The notes under the pieces were generated by a model, which saw only the letters and a program-made list of their open reading frames with translations, made no database searches and was not told the DNA's origin. A DNA stretch of 64,000 bases from Desulfolutivibrio sulfodismutans DSM 3696. Lineage in GTDB: Bacteria > Desulfobacterota > Desulfovibrionia > Desulfovibrionales > Desulfovibrionaceae. Where the stretch lies: NCBI RefSeq assembly GCF_013376455.1, contig NZ_CP045504.1:3183001-3247000 (forward strand), written 5' to 3'. Position 1 is the stretch's first letter. Each line of letters opens with the position of its first letter. The position numbers and the translations under genes were made by a program. Below, piece by piece: positions 46,698 to 55,251 of the stretch.

Positions 46698-47756
46698 TTA
46701 CGCATTTCCCAGGGCCTCGCCGCGTTCGGCGCGCTTGGCCTTCCACATGCTGCCCAGGATGATCACCGCGCCGATCATAAGCGCCGCGCACATGATCACG
46801 AAGCTGGCCTTGTCCATGATCCACAACGTGGACTCCGAGATATCCATGAGGCCCAGCTTGGCCAGGTACTTGGGCACGGCGATGCCCCGGCTGACGGCCA
46901 CCACCAGCATGATCGTGGCCATGACCACCTTGATCATGTGCTCGCGCACATAGGTGGTGCCGATGGCCCCGAGCTGCACGCCCAGAAGCGAACCGCCCAG
47001 GATGATGAGCACCAGCCGGATGTCCACCATGCCCTGCATGGCCCAGTTGATGGACCCGAAAAGGCCCATGACGAAGGCGACGACCAGTTCCGTGGCCGAG
47101 CCGACCAGGCTCGACGCGCCCAGCACGTAGATCATGCCCGGCACGCCGATGAAACCGCCCACGGCGATGGTGGCGGCCAGCATGCCGGTGGCGAACCCGA
47201 CGGGCACCGTGAACCAAAACGAGATGCGCATCCCGGCGGTCTTGAAGGTCATCATGGGCCACAGCTCGATGGCCTGGAGACGCCTGGCCAGGGGCGCCAC
47301 CGTCTCCTCCCCGCCCCGGCGGGAGCTGGTCACGGCGTCGCGCAGGATGTAGCCGCCCACGATGACCAGGACGGCCACGAAGGACAGGCTTACGTACAGA
47401 TCGCTCCCGGCCTGGCCCCAGCGCGACAGGATGGCGTTTTGCAGCATGATGCCCACCTGCACGCCCACTCCGGCCGAGGCGGCCATGACCAGGCCGAGCT
47501 TGATGTCCACCTGGCCGTACTTGAAGCGTTTGATGGCCCCCACCAGGGCCTTGGGGAACTTGTGGCACATGTTGCTGGCCACGGCCACCGTGCCCGGAAC
47601 CCCCAGGCTCATCATGCCCGGGGTGAGCACGAAGGCCCCGCCAGAGCCGATGAATCCGCTGACCAACCCGCCGATGAACCCCACGATGAAGAGAAACGTG
47701 ATGTTCTCAGGGGTGAGCGTGATGAATTTTGTCGCATCAAGTAAAAGCGTATCCAT
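46698..47756 (-). CDS. TauE/SafE-family membrane transporter
   Basis: 352 residues from the ATG at 47756, ten bases after GGAGG. About nine to ten membrane helices with the family repeats GFIGGLVSGFIGSGGAFVLT at the N-terminus and IAVGGFIGVPGMIYVLGASS in the second half. TauE/SafE proteins export sulfite, sulfoacetate or other organosulfur anions, or take part in sulfur-compound uptake. In a sulfate reducer a sulfite or sulfonate role is plausible but not shown. A 99-residue membrane protein gene lies 129 bases upstream on the same strand and is likely in the same operon. Confidence 0.88.
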   Translation of the reverse strand: MDTLLLDATKFITLTPENITFLFIVGFIGGLVSGFIGSGGAFVLTPGMMSLGVPGTVAVASNMCHKFPKALVGAIKRFKYGQVDIKLGLVMAASAGVGVQVGIMLQNAILSRWGQAGSDLYVSLSFVAVLVIVGGYILRDAVTSSRRGGEETVAPLARRLQAIELWPMMTFKTAGMRISFWFTVPVGFATGMLAATIAVGGFIGVPGMIYVLGASSLVGSATELVVAFVMGLFGSINWAMQGMVDIRLVLIILGGSLLGVQLGAIGTTYVREHMIKVVMATIMLVVAVSRGIAVPKYLAKLGLMDISESTLWIMDKASFVIMCAALMIGAVIILGSMWKAKRAERGEALGNA

Positions 47757-47885
47757 GATCCATGATCCTCCCGGCATCGGTTAGGCCTTGCCCCTTTGAA
47801 AAACAGGACGGCGTTTTCCCAGAATAAAACCGTGTCACACGCGTTGCCCGCTTCGTACGGCTCCGTTGACGCCGCAGTCGCGGCA

Positions 47886-48185
47886 TCAGGCGTTGAGGGT
47901 GGCCCGGACCTGGGGACGGGCGACGGGCTGCACGGCGGGACGCTTCACGGCGCGCTTGCGGGCGGTAATGCCCAGACAGGCCCACAGGTTCGAGGCGAAC
48001 GAGCCGTGGCACCAGGAGACCAAAAACACCGTGGCGATGGGCCCGGCCGCCCACAGGGCGCCCTGGGCGAACTGGGCCGCGATGGCGTCGGCGTAGGCGA
48101 ACACCCCGGTGTAGAGCCCAGCGGTGACCAAGCCGAAGAAGACCGTCTTTTTTACGGGCCGCGAGGCCGTTTCCGTCTGTGCCAT
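47886..48185 (-). CDS. Small two-helix membrane protein preceding the TauE-like gene
   Basis: 99 residues from the ATG at 48185, with GGAGG eight bases upstream. Two hydrophobic segments (about 14-33 and 42-62) flank a short loop, with a basic C-terminal tail (KRAVKRPAVQPVARPQV). FLVSWCHGSFASNLWACLG holds two cysteines at the membrane edge. I do not recognise the family. Being directly upstream of the transporter on the same strand, it may be an accessory subunit. Confidence 0.7.
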   Translation of the reverse strand: MAQTETASRPVKKTVFFGLVTAGLYTGVFAYADAIAAQFAQGALWAAGPIATVFLVSWCHGSFASNLWACLGITARKRAVKRPAVQPVARPQVRATLNA

Positions 48186-48456
48186 GATTCGATCCTCCAT
48201 GGAGTTTTCACCCCGTGCCGGGGCGGATTCGTCAAAACGGGTTATTGTTGTCACGCCTTCAGTCCATCTGTGAAATTTTGAACATGCCTGGATGCACGTT
48301 CGCCTCTGGGGCGCCCTGGCCGCGTTTCACGCCGCGCGGCCAGGTGGGTGCTTCTCGAGATGCGCCCCTAAAAAATACCAACTATTTTTTTAAGAAAGAT
48401 CAGCATTCCACCGCGTTGTCCCGAATCGCAAAAGTCTGGATTTCGAGTTCGCACCA

Positions 48457-49041
48457 CTAGGACACAGTGAACACGGCGGCCGGAGCCACACACCCTTCGC
48501 CCGCATCGTTGCCCGGGTCGCTCAGGATGAGCTCCACTCGGTGCAGACCGTCGCTGACCGCGCGGACGGCCTCCCCGGGTTCCCCGAAATGGACCATGTG
48601 CCCGGCCTCGACGCGAAGCTCCAGGGCCTTGAGCAAAAAGGGCCTAGCGGCCTCTGAAGAGGCGAAGGCGAAGGATTCGCGTACGAACCGTTGCATATCC
48701 GGTTTTTGTTCATCGGGCCGTTCGGCAGGGCCGACGCTTAAAAACACCAAGCCGTAGTCCAGCCTGGCGGCCAGATGCAGGGCGTATTCGGAAAGTCGCG
48801 CCGAGAATGACCGGCCCCGGCCAAGCACGATGATTCGTTTGCGGCCCCTGCCGCGCCGGGCGATGATCTTCCCGGCCAGGAGCAGCTCCCCGGATTCCGC
48901 CAGGGTCAGGGCCTCGGCGTAGTCGTCCAGGCAGACCCGCAGGGGAACCCGGTCCACGCGCACGCCCTGGGGGGGGCGGGAACCGAGCCCCAGCCGACGG
49001 GGGGCCGGGACTCGGGAGCGTTTGGAACTTTCACCGCTCAT
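48457..49041 (-). CDS. Unknown protein with a possible universal-stress-like fold
   Basis: 194 residues. A segment KRIIVLGRGRSFSARLSEYA followed by LDYGLVFLSVG resembles the start of UspA-type domains (beta strand, loop, helix, beta strand), but the ATP-binding G-x2-G-x9-G motif is not clear, so the match is weak. The N-terminus is basic and Pro-rich. It starts three bases after the stop of the 59-residue gene, so the two form one unit divergent from the Lon-receiver operon. Confidence 0.6.
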   Translation of the reverse strand: MSGESSKRSRVPAPRRLGLGSRPPQGVRVDRVPLRVCLDDYAEALTLAESGELLLAGKIIARRGRGRKRIIVLGRGRSFSARLSEYALHLAARLDYGLVFLSVGPAERPDEQKPDMQRFVRESFAFASSEAARPFLLKALELRVEAGHMVHFGEPGEAVRAVSDGLHRVELILSDPGNDAGEGCVAPAAVFTVS

Positions 49042-49044
49042 GAT

Positions 49045-49224
49045 CTATTCCGCCCGCACTCTCTTGCGGCAGGCCTGTCCCGCCATCTGGCGTTCGGCCC
49101 GTTTTCGAGGCTGGGAATCCTCGCCATCCTCTTCCAGTATCCGCTTCGCCTCGCCGTCCATATTTCGTTCGGCGTAGGCCACCCCCGCAAAGGTCGATTC
49201 CACTGCTTGCCGTAAGCTGCCCAT
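49045..49224 (-). CDS. 59-residue protein of unknown function
   Basis: From the ATG at 49224, with GGAGG six bases upstream. The start MGSLRQAVESTFAGVAYAER is amphipathic; the rest is highly charged (KRILEEDGEDSQPRKRAERQ). Good ribosome site and tight coupling to the next gene argue that it is real. It is the first gene of a two-gene unit divergent from the Lon-receiver module, sharing the 278-base control region. No family recognised. Confidence 0.65.
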   Translation of the reverse strand: MGSLRQAVESTFAGVAYAERNMDGEAKRILEEDGEDSQPRKRAERQMAGQACRKRVRAE

Positions 49225-49431
49225 GCCATTCCTCCGGTTTGAATGTTGCAATTAACCCTGTATAACAAGGGTCGTGCCAAGCCGAGTTTTTGGCGTAACA
49301 CCCTGGAATGGTTTGGAATAAAATTTATGGGTGCAGCTATTGGGGATGTCGGGAACGTTGCAATACCGAACACACGAGGGGAGACTGTGTTGCATCATAC
49401 TCAAATTACGGGACAAAATTCCTGGGGCGGA

Positions 49432-49471
49432 GGCGTTCGATTTTGCAACGGGCGTTCGTTTTTGCAACGCC
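49432..49471 (+). promoter_or_regulatory. Tandem 19-bp repeats with internal inverted repeat before the Lon-receiver gene
   Basis: Two adjacent copies of GGCGTTCG(A/T)TTTTGCAACG (49432-49450 and 49451-49469) differ at one base. The second forms GGCGTT-N9-AACGCC (49451-49471), a perfect inverted repeat. They end 31 bases before the start codon. Two helical turns between copies suggests a cooperatively bound regulator. Further TTGCA words occur at 49246, 49358 and 49390. Confidence 0.6.
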
Positions 49472-49502
49472 GCCCCGGCCAGGACGGAAAGGGAGCCCGA
49501 AC

Positions 49503-51542
49503 ATGATTTTTTTTCGCAAAAACGACGACACGCCCCAGGCCCCGGAGCCCGGACCGCAGGGGCTCGCTGAACGCGCCCGGGCGGCCGAACTGCCCCCTGC
49601 CGCCCGGGAGGCCGTGGACGCCGAACTGGCCCGGCTCGCCAACACCGATCCCTCGGCTGCGGAATACGCCATCTCCACCAATTACGTGGAGCTGCTGCTG
49701 TCTTTGCCGTGGAATGCGGTCACGCCGGACAGCCTGGATCTGGAACGGGCCGAGGCGGTGCTGGACGCCAGCCACGCCGGGCTTGGGCAGATCAAAGACC
49801 GCATCCTGGAGCATCTGGCCTCGCGGACCATGCGCCAGAAGAGCGAGGCCTGGATCCTGGTGGTGGACGACGAACCCATCGCCCGGGAGAACCTGCGCCA
49901 CGTGCTGGTCCGGGAAGGCTACCGGGTGGAGACGGCCGAGAACGGCCAGGCGGCGCTTGAGCGGGTGCGCCGGTTCGAATTCGACCTCATCGTCACCGAC
50001 CTCAAGATGGACCGCATGGACGGGCTGCAACTGCTCGACAAGGCCAAGGCGGTCTCCCCAGCCACGAAGATCATGATCGTCACCGGCTACGCCACCGTGG
50101 ACACGGCGGTGCGGGCCATCAAGACCGGGGCTGTGCATTACCTGACCAAGCCCATCGACCTGGACGAGTTTCGGGCCTCGGTGCGCGGCATCCTGGCCCA
50201 AAGGCCCGCCGAGTCCGCCTCGCGTTCCCCCATCCTGTGCTTTGTGGGGCCGCCCGGGGTGGGCAAGACCTCGGTGGGCATGGCCATCGCCCAGGCCATG
50301 GGCCGGACCTTCACCCGCATGTCCCTGGCCGACCTGCGCGACGACGCTGAGCTGCGCGGCCATCGCCGGACCTATGTGGGGGCCCTGCCCGGCCGGGTGA
50401 TCTCGGCCCTGCGCGGGCTTTCGGTGCGCAATCCGGTCTTTATGCTCGACGAAGTGGACAAGATCGGCCGCGACGTCAAAGGCGACCCGGCCCAGGCCCT
50501 GCTCGAGATCCTGGATCCGGAGCAGAACTGCCGCTTCGTGGACCGCTATATGGAAGTGCCCTTCGACCTGTCCGGGGTGTTTTTCATCGCCACGGCCAAC
50601 TCCACCGAGCGTCTGGCCGGGCCGGTCCTGGACCGCATGGAGGTGGTGCCGTTTACCGGCTATTCCGAGGAGGAGAAAATCGAGATCGCCACCAGGTTCC
50701 TGGCGCCGCGCCAGTTGCGCGAACACGGCCTGACCCATCCTTATCCCGAATTCACCCGGGAGGCCCTGCAGGGCATCATCCGGGGCTACACCAATGAGGC
50801 CGGGGTACGGGGGCTCGAGCGGGAAATCGCCCGGGTGTGCCGCAAGATCGCCCGGGTGTGTTTAAGCGAGGGCAAGACCGGATTTGCGGGCGACATCGCC
50901 CCGGACATGGCCGTCTCCCTGCTCGGCCCCCGCCGGTTCAGCCACGAAACCGCCGGGCACGGCCCTCAGATCGGCGAGGCCGTGGGGCTGGTGTGGTCCG
51001 AGACGGGCGGGGAGATCGTGTCCGTGGAGGTCTCGCGCATGCGCGGGGCCAGCAGGCTGTTGCTTACCGGGTCGCTGGGCGAGGTGCTCAAGGAGTCCGG
51101 GCAGATTGCGCTCAGCCATCTGCGCAGCAACGCCGTGGACTTCGGCATTGATCCGGGTTTTTTTTCCGAACACGACATCCATATCCACATCCCGGCCGGG
51201 GGAGTGTCCAAAGACGGCCCTTCGGCCGGACTGACCATGGCAGTGGCCCTTTTCTCCCTGCTTTCCGGGCGGCCCACGTCGCCGGGCATGGCCTTTTCCG
51301 GCGAGATATCCCTTTCCGGCCGGGTGCTGCGGGTGGCCGGGGTGCGCGAGAAGCTTTTAGCCGCCGTGCGGGCGGGAATCACCAGCGTGGTGTTGCCCAT
51401 GGAAAATGCCGCCGAAGTGGAAGAGGCCGGCCGCAGCATGGCCTCCCTGCCGCGCATCGTCCTGGTGTCCGAGGTGCGCCAGGCCCTGGCCGCCGCCTTT
51501 GACGCCCCGTCAGGGCCGACGCCCCCCGAGGCCAAGCCATGA
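49503..51542 (+). CDS. Lon-type ATP-dependent protease with an internal receiver domain
   Basis: 679 residues from the ATG at 49503 (AAGGGAG upstream). Residues about 45-110 match the end of the Lon N-terminal region (YVELLLSLPWN, LGQIKDRILEHLA). A complete receiver (about 116-235) follows, with DD 122-123, phospho-acceptor Asp166 and Lys216. Then the Lon AAA+ module with Walker A GPPGVGKT (249-256) and VFMLDEVDKIG, and the protease domain with catalytic Ser574 in KDGPSAGLT and Lys617. The large substrate-binding N-terminal domain of LonA is missing. Phosphorylation may gate proteolysis. First of three coupled genes; overlaps the kinase gene by ATGA. Confidence 0.92.
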   Translation: MIFFRKNDDTPQAPEPGPQGLAERARAAELPPAAREAVDAELARLANTDPSAAEYAISTNYVELLLSLPWNAVTPDSLDLERAEAVLDASHAGLGQIKDRILEHLASRTMRQKSEAWILVVDDEPIARENLRHVLVREGYRVETAENGQAALERVRRFEFDLIVTDLKMDRMDGLQLLDKAKAVSPATKIMIVTGYATVDTAVRAIKTGAVHYLTKPIDLDEFRASVRGILAQRPAESASRSPILCFVGPPGVGKTSVGMAIAQAMGRTFTRMSLADLRDDAELRGHRRTYVGALPGRVISALRGLSVRNPVFMLDEVDKIGRDVKGDPAQALLEILDPEQNCRFVDRYMEVPFDLSGVFFIATANSTERLAGPVLDRMEVVPFTGYSEEEKIEIATRFLAPRQLREHGLTHPYPEFTREALQGIIRGYTNEAGVRGLEREIARVCRKIARVCLSEGKTGFAGDIAPDMAVSLLGPRRFSHETAGHGPQIGEAVGLVWSETGGEIVSVEVSRMRGASRLLLTGSLGEVLKESGQIALSHLRSNAVDFGIDPGFFSEHDIHIHIPAGGVSKDGPSAGLTMAVALFSLLSGRPTSPGMAFSGEISLSGRVLRVAGVREKLLAAVRAGITSVVLPMENAAEVEEAGRSMASLPRIVLVSEVRQALAAAFDAPSGPTPPEAKP

Positions 51543-53005
51543 ACATTCGCCAAAAGATCGTCATGAGCATCATCGTGGCCTTTGCGGGCATGGGGCTTTT
51601 AGGCAGCATCTCCTACGACCACCTGTTGCGCATCGGCGAAGCCCTGCGTCTGGCCGAGGTGGTGGATGACTTAAGCAACGACATCCTGGAGGTGCGCCGC
51701 TACGAGAAAAACTACCTGCTCTACGCCATGGACGAGGACTACCGGGAGAGCCTGCTCTTCGTGGACAAAAGTCTGGACATCATCCGGGGCATCGTCTCCC
51801 TGTCCCCGGAGGGCCAGACCCCGGCCCAGGGCGAGGCCGACTTCATAGGCCTTCGCGACCAGTTGACCGCCTACCGCGACGCCGCCCAAAAGCTGGCTGA
51901 TACAGCCGGTTCCACGCCGCCGGCGGCCGTGGAAAAGGCCCAGGCCGCGCTTCGCGAACAGGGCCGGGGGCTAGTGGCCACCTCCCGGCGCATCAAGCAC
52001 GTGCAACGCGACGGCATCCTGCATATCGTGGACAACTTGAAGCGACAGCTCCTTTTTTCCACCCTGGCCCTGATTTTCCTGGGCATCGGATTCTCCTGGG
52101 TGGTGGGCCGTCGCATCATCACCGCCCTGCACCTCATCGAACACACCACCCGGCAGGTGGCCACGGGACACTTTACGGCCATCGACCTGCCTCCGGGACG
52201 CGACGAGACCCGGGACGTGGTCAACGCGCTTAACCGCATGATCAAGGAACTCGACAAGCGGCAAAACCAGCTTCTGCAGGAAAAAAAGCTGGCTTCACTT
52301 GGGGTTCTGACCTCCGGGATCGCCCATCAGCTCAACAACCCCTTAAACAACATCTCCACCTCCTGCCAGATCCTGCGCGAGGAGGACATCGGCAAAAACG
52401 ACGCCTTCGTGGCCCAGATGTTGGACAACATCCACCATGAGGTGCTGCGCTCCCGGGATATCGTCAAAGGCCTGCTGGATTTCTCCCGGGAAAACGAATT
52501 CACCATGAAGCCCGCCCGGCTGGCCGATCTGGTGGAACGTTGCGTGGGGATGGTTTCGTCCCAGCTTCCGGCCGACGTGGACATCGCCCGCCGGGTGCCG
52601 GAGGACATGTGCGTGCCCCTGGACTCCCAGCGCATGCAGGAGGTCTTTTTGAACCTGTTTTTGAACGCCGCCCAGGCCATCGGGGATCACCCCGGGACCA
52701 TCACCGTGTCAGCCGAACGCGACGAGCATGCCGCCCAGGCCGTGATCCGCGTGGAGGACACCGGTCCCGGCATCGACCGCGAACATCTGGGGCGGGTGTT
52801 CGATCCCTTCTTCACGCTCAAAGACGTGGGCAAGGGCACGGGACTCGGGCTTTCCGTGGTTTTTGGCATCGTCAAAAAGCATGGCGGAACCATCCTTGCC
52901 GAGAGCGAACCCGGCCGGGGGGCGGCCTTTATCATCCGCCTGCCCCTGGGCCGGGAGGCCTGTCCACCGGAGAATGCCGAACCTGAACAGGAGGCGTCGG
53001 CGTGA
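51539..53005 (+). CDS. Membrane-bound sensor histidine kinase
   Basis: 488 residues. Two membrane helices (about 7-27 and 172-190) enclose a helical periplasmic sensor of about 145 residues, followed by HAMP, HisKA with His263 in SGIAHQLNNPLNN (the HKR variant common in NtrB-like kinases), and HATPase_c with NLFLNAAQAI, DTGPGI and GTGLGLSVV. It probably phosphorylates the downstream activator and possibly the receiver of the Lon fusion upstream, since both partners are coupled to it by 4-base overlaps. The ligand is unknown. Confidence 0.93.
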   Translation: MNIRQKIVMSIIVAFAGMGLLGSISYDHLLRIGEALRLAEVVDDLSNDILEVRRYEKNYLLYAMDEDYRESLLFVDKSLDIIRGIVSLSPEGQTPAQGEADFIGLRDQLTAYRDAAQKLADTAGSTPPAAVEKAQAALREQGRGLVATSRRIKHVQRDGILHIVDNLKRQLLFSTLALIFLGIGFSWVVGRRIITALHLIEHTTRQVATGHFTAIDLPPGRDETRDVVNALNRMIKELDKRQNQLLQEKKLASLGVLTSGIAHQLNNPLNNISTSCQILREEDIGKNDAFVAQMLDNIHHEVLRSRDIVKGLLDFSRENEFTMKPARLADLVERCVGMVSSQLPADVDIARRVPEDMCVPLDSQRMQEVFLNLFLNAAQAIGDHPGTITVSAERDEHAAQAVIRVEDTGPGIDREHLGRVFDPFFTLKDVGKGTGLGLSVVFGIVKKHGGTILAESEPGRGAAFIIRLPLGREACPPENAEPEQEASA

Positions 53006-54360
53006 ACGCACTTCCTGCGCACATCCTGGTGGTGGACGACGAGCCCATCGCCCGGACCAATCTGGCCCATGTGTTTTCCCGGCGCGGGGCCCAGGTGACC
53101 GTGGCCGGCGGCGGCCGGGAGGCCATGGCGGAACTGGAGAAGAACGAATTCGACCTGGTCATCACCGACCTGATCATGGAAGGCGTGGACGGCCTTGCGG
53201 TCCTGGAGCGATCCAAGGCCCTGTGGCCGGACACGGAGGTGGTGGTGGTCACGGGCTATCCCACGGTGGAAACGGCGGTAACGGCCATGCGCCGGGGGGC
53301 CTACGACTACCTTGCCAAGCCCTACGGCATTGAGGAGGCCCGGCTTTTGGCCCAAAAGGCCCTGGAGAAACGGCGGCTGCGGCAGGAGGTCAAGACCCTG
53401 CGGGAGCGGCTGCTGGACAAGCCCGACCCGTTGACCATCGTTGGGCACTGTCCGGCCATCGAACGCTTAAAGCGCACCGTGGCCCAGGTGGCCCCCACGG
53501 ATTCCACGGTCCTGCTCCTGGGGGAGACGGGCACGGGCAAGGAACTGGTGGCCCGGACCCTGCACCTGCTGAGCACCCGGCGGGACGAACGTTTTCTGGC
53601 CGTCAACTGCGGGGCCTTCAACGAGGAGCTTCTGGAAAACGAGCTGTTCGGCCATGAGCCCGGGGCCTTCACCGGGGCCGTGCGCCTGAAAAAGGGCCTT
53701 TTCGAGTCCGCTCCCGGGGGCACGCTTTTCCTCGACGAGCTGGGCGAAACCTCCCCGGCCATGCAGGTCAAGCTCCTGCGGGCCCTGCAGGAACGGGTCA
53801 TCCGGCGGGTGGGCGGGGCAAAGGACATCCCCGTGGATGTGCGCATCGTGGCCGCCACCAACAAGGACTTGCGGCGCGAGGTGCAGGCCGGGCATTTTCG
53901 CCAGGATCTCTATTATCGCTTAAACGTCATCGTCCTGACCCTTCCGCCCCTGTCCGAGCGCGAGGGGGACGTGGCCCTGCTGGCCCGGTTTTTTTTGGCC
54001 AAAATGGCCAAGAAACTCGGCCGGGACAGCCTGACCATGTCGCCGGAGGTGATGGAGATTCTCGTCGACTACCCCTTTCCCGGCAACGTGCGCGAACTGG
54101 AGAACATCATCGAGCGGGCCGCCGTCATGGCCGAGGGGGAGGCCATCGAAGTCCGCCATCTGCCCCCGGACCTAAGCGGCGAGCCCGTGCGCGTGGCCAG
54201 GCCGTGCGCCAATGAGCCCGTGACCCTGGAGGAGAACGAAAGGCGGCATGTGGCCTGGGTGCTCGGACATTGCGGCGGCAGCCGCACCAAGGCCGCAGCC
54301 GTGCTGGGGATCGACCGGGCCTCCCTATGGCGCAAAATCAAGAAATTCGGCCTGGAATAA
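53002..54360 (+). CDS. NtrC-family sigma-54-dependent response regulator
   Basis: 452 residues from a GTG overlapping the kinase stop (GTGA). Receiver with Asp56, AAA+ domain with Walker A GETGTGKE (from 174), the sigma-54 contact loop GAFTGA (221-226) and GGTLFLDELGE, and a Fis-type helix-turn-helix at the end (GSRTKAAAVLGIDRASLWRK). It activates RpoN promoters when phosphorylated. Its receiver and that of the Lon fusion begin alike (ILVVDDEPIAR-x-NL), which suggests one kinase recognises both. Confidence 0.96.
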   Translation: MNALPAHILVVDDEPIARTNLAHVFSRRGAQVTVAGGGREAMAELEKNEFDLVITDLIMEGVDGLAVLERSKALWPDTEVVVVTGYPTVETAVTAMRRGAYDYLAKPYGIEEARLLAQKALEKRRLRQEVKTLRERLLDKPDPLTIVGHCPAIERLKRTVAQVAPTDSTVLLLGETGTGKELVARTLHLLSTRRDERFLAVNCGAFNEELLENELFGHEPGAFTGAVRLKKGLFESAPGGTLFLDELGETSPAMQVKLLRALQERVIRRVGGAKDIPVDVRIVAATNKDLRREVQAGHFRQDLYYRLNVIVLTLPPLSEREGDVALLARFFLAKMAKKLGRDSLTMSPEVMEILVDYPFPGNVRELENIIERAAVMAEGEAIEVRHLPPDLSGEPVRVARPCANEPVTLEENERRHVAWVLGHCGGSRTKAAAVLGIDRASLWRKIKKFGLE

Positions 54361-54506
54361 GGCGCGACGGATCGGGGCGCGGTTTGCCGCCCCCGGCGTT
54401 TCCCCTGTTGACCGGCCGTGCCGCCGACGGTATGAAACGCACATGTGCCGGGCAGTCTTGTCGTGTCGGCACGCCAACGGACATCAAAGCCCATCGGAGC
54501 ACGTCC

Positions 54507-54743
54507 ATGCCTCGCTTTTTTTTCTCGGCTGCCCTGGCCACGGCCCTTCTCGCCATCGGCTGTACCGCCGGAACCAACCCGGATTACGACACCCGCGTGG
54601 CCACCGAACGCGACTTCCTCGACTGCCAAAACCAGTCCTATGTCTCCACCGGCACCATGACCGATCCCGGCGGGGCCTCTGAAAGGCAGCAACAGATCAT
54701 CGACGAGTGCATGCGGCACAAGGGATACACCATCAATGACTAA
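54507..54743 (+). CDS. Small lipoprotein of unknown function
   Basis: 78 residues from the ATG at 54507 with GGAG seven bases upstream. Signal MPRFFFSAALATALLAIGC, lipobox AIGC. The mature part has a Cys in DFLDCQNQSY and ends DECMRHKGYTIND; the C-M-x-x-(K/R)-G-aromatic ending also occurs in the lipoprotein at 24664. It overlaps the thioesterase gene by eight bases. Function unknown. Confidence 0.75.
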   Translation: MPRFFFSAALATALLAIGCTAGTNPDYDTRVATERDFLDCQNQSYVSTGTMTDPGGASERQQQIIDECMRHKGYTIND

Positions 54744-55242
54744 GCCGGGCAAAGCCGTCTGCGTCAGCCAGGCCGTGGTGTTGCAGCGCATGTTGCCCCA
54801 GGACGCCAACCCGGCAGGCAACGTCCACGGCGGGGTCATCCTCAAATGCATCGACACCGCCGGGAGCATCGCGGCCATGCGCCATTGCCGCACGGCCGTG
54901 GTCACGGCCTCCTTCGACCGCATGGATTTCCTCAAGCCGGCCTTTATCGGCGAGGTGGTGATATTCAAGGCCAGCGTCAACTACGCCGGGCGCACCTCCA
55001 TGGAGATCGGGGTGCGGGTGGAGGCCGAGGATCTGATCACCGGCGAAATCCGCCATACCGGCTCCGCCTATCTGACCTATGTGGCCCTGGACCAGGACCG
55101 CCATCCCACGCCCGTCCCGGAATTGATCCTGGAGACGGCCGAAGACTGCCGCCGCAATCGCGAGGCCCGGGCCCGGCGCGAGGTCCGGCTGGCCGAGAAA
55201 CACCGTGAACGCGCCTCGCAAAACGAGGCCACAGCCTGCTAA
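54736..55242 (+). CDS. Acyl-CoA thioesterase (hotdog fold)
   Basis: 168 residues. The YciA/BFIT hotdog motif is present: MLPQDANPAGNVHGGVILKCID with the conserved Asn and HGG, then VVTASFDRMDFLKPAFIGE. These enzymes hydrolyse acyl-CoA to free acid and CoA in the cytosol. The C-terminal 30 residues are very basic. It starts inside the lipoprotein stop region, and the next gene begins nine bases after its stop, so a common transcript is likely although the functions differ. Confidence 0.9.
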   Translation: MTKPGKAVCVSQAVVLQRMLPQDANPAGNVHGGVILKCIDTAGSIAAMRHCRTAVVTASFDRMDFLKPAFIGEVVIFKASVNYAGRTSMEIGVRVEAEDLITGEIRHTGSAYLTYVALDQDRHPTPVPELILETAEDCRRNREARARREVRLAEKHRERASQNEATAC

Positions 55243-55251
55243 AGGATGCCC

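Noticed and set aside
41038-49305. The 13-mer TGGCGTAACACCC occurs upstream of both the giant kinase and the Lon-receiver gene
   Set aside because: Many 13-mers are shared by chance in 64 kb, and no further similarity surrounds the two copies.
49379-49467. Possible sigma-54 promoters at the TTGCA words before the Lon-receiver gene
   Set aside because: At 49443 and 49462 the GG and GC elements are one base too far apart, and at 49380-49394 only GG and TTGCA match.
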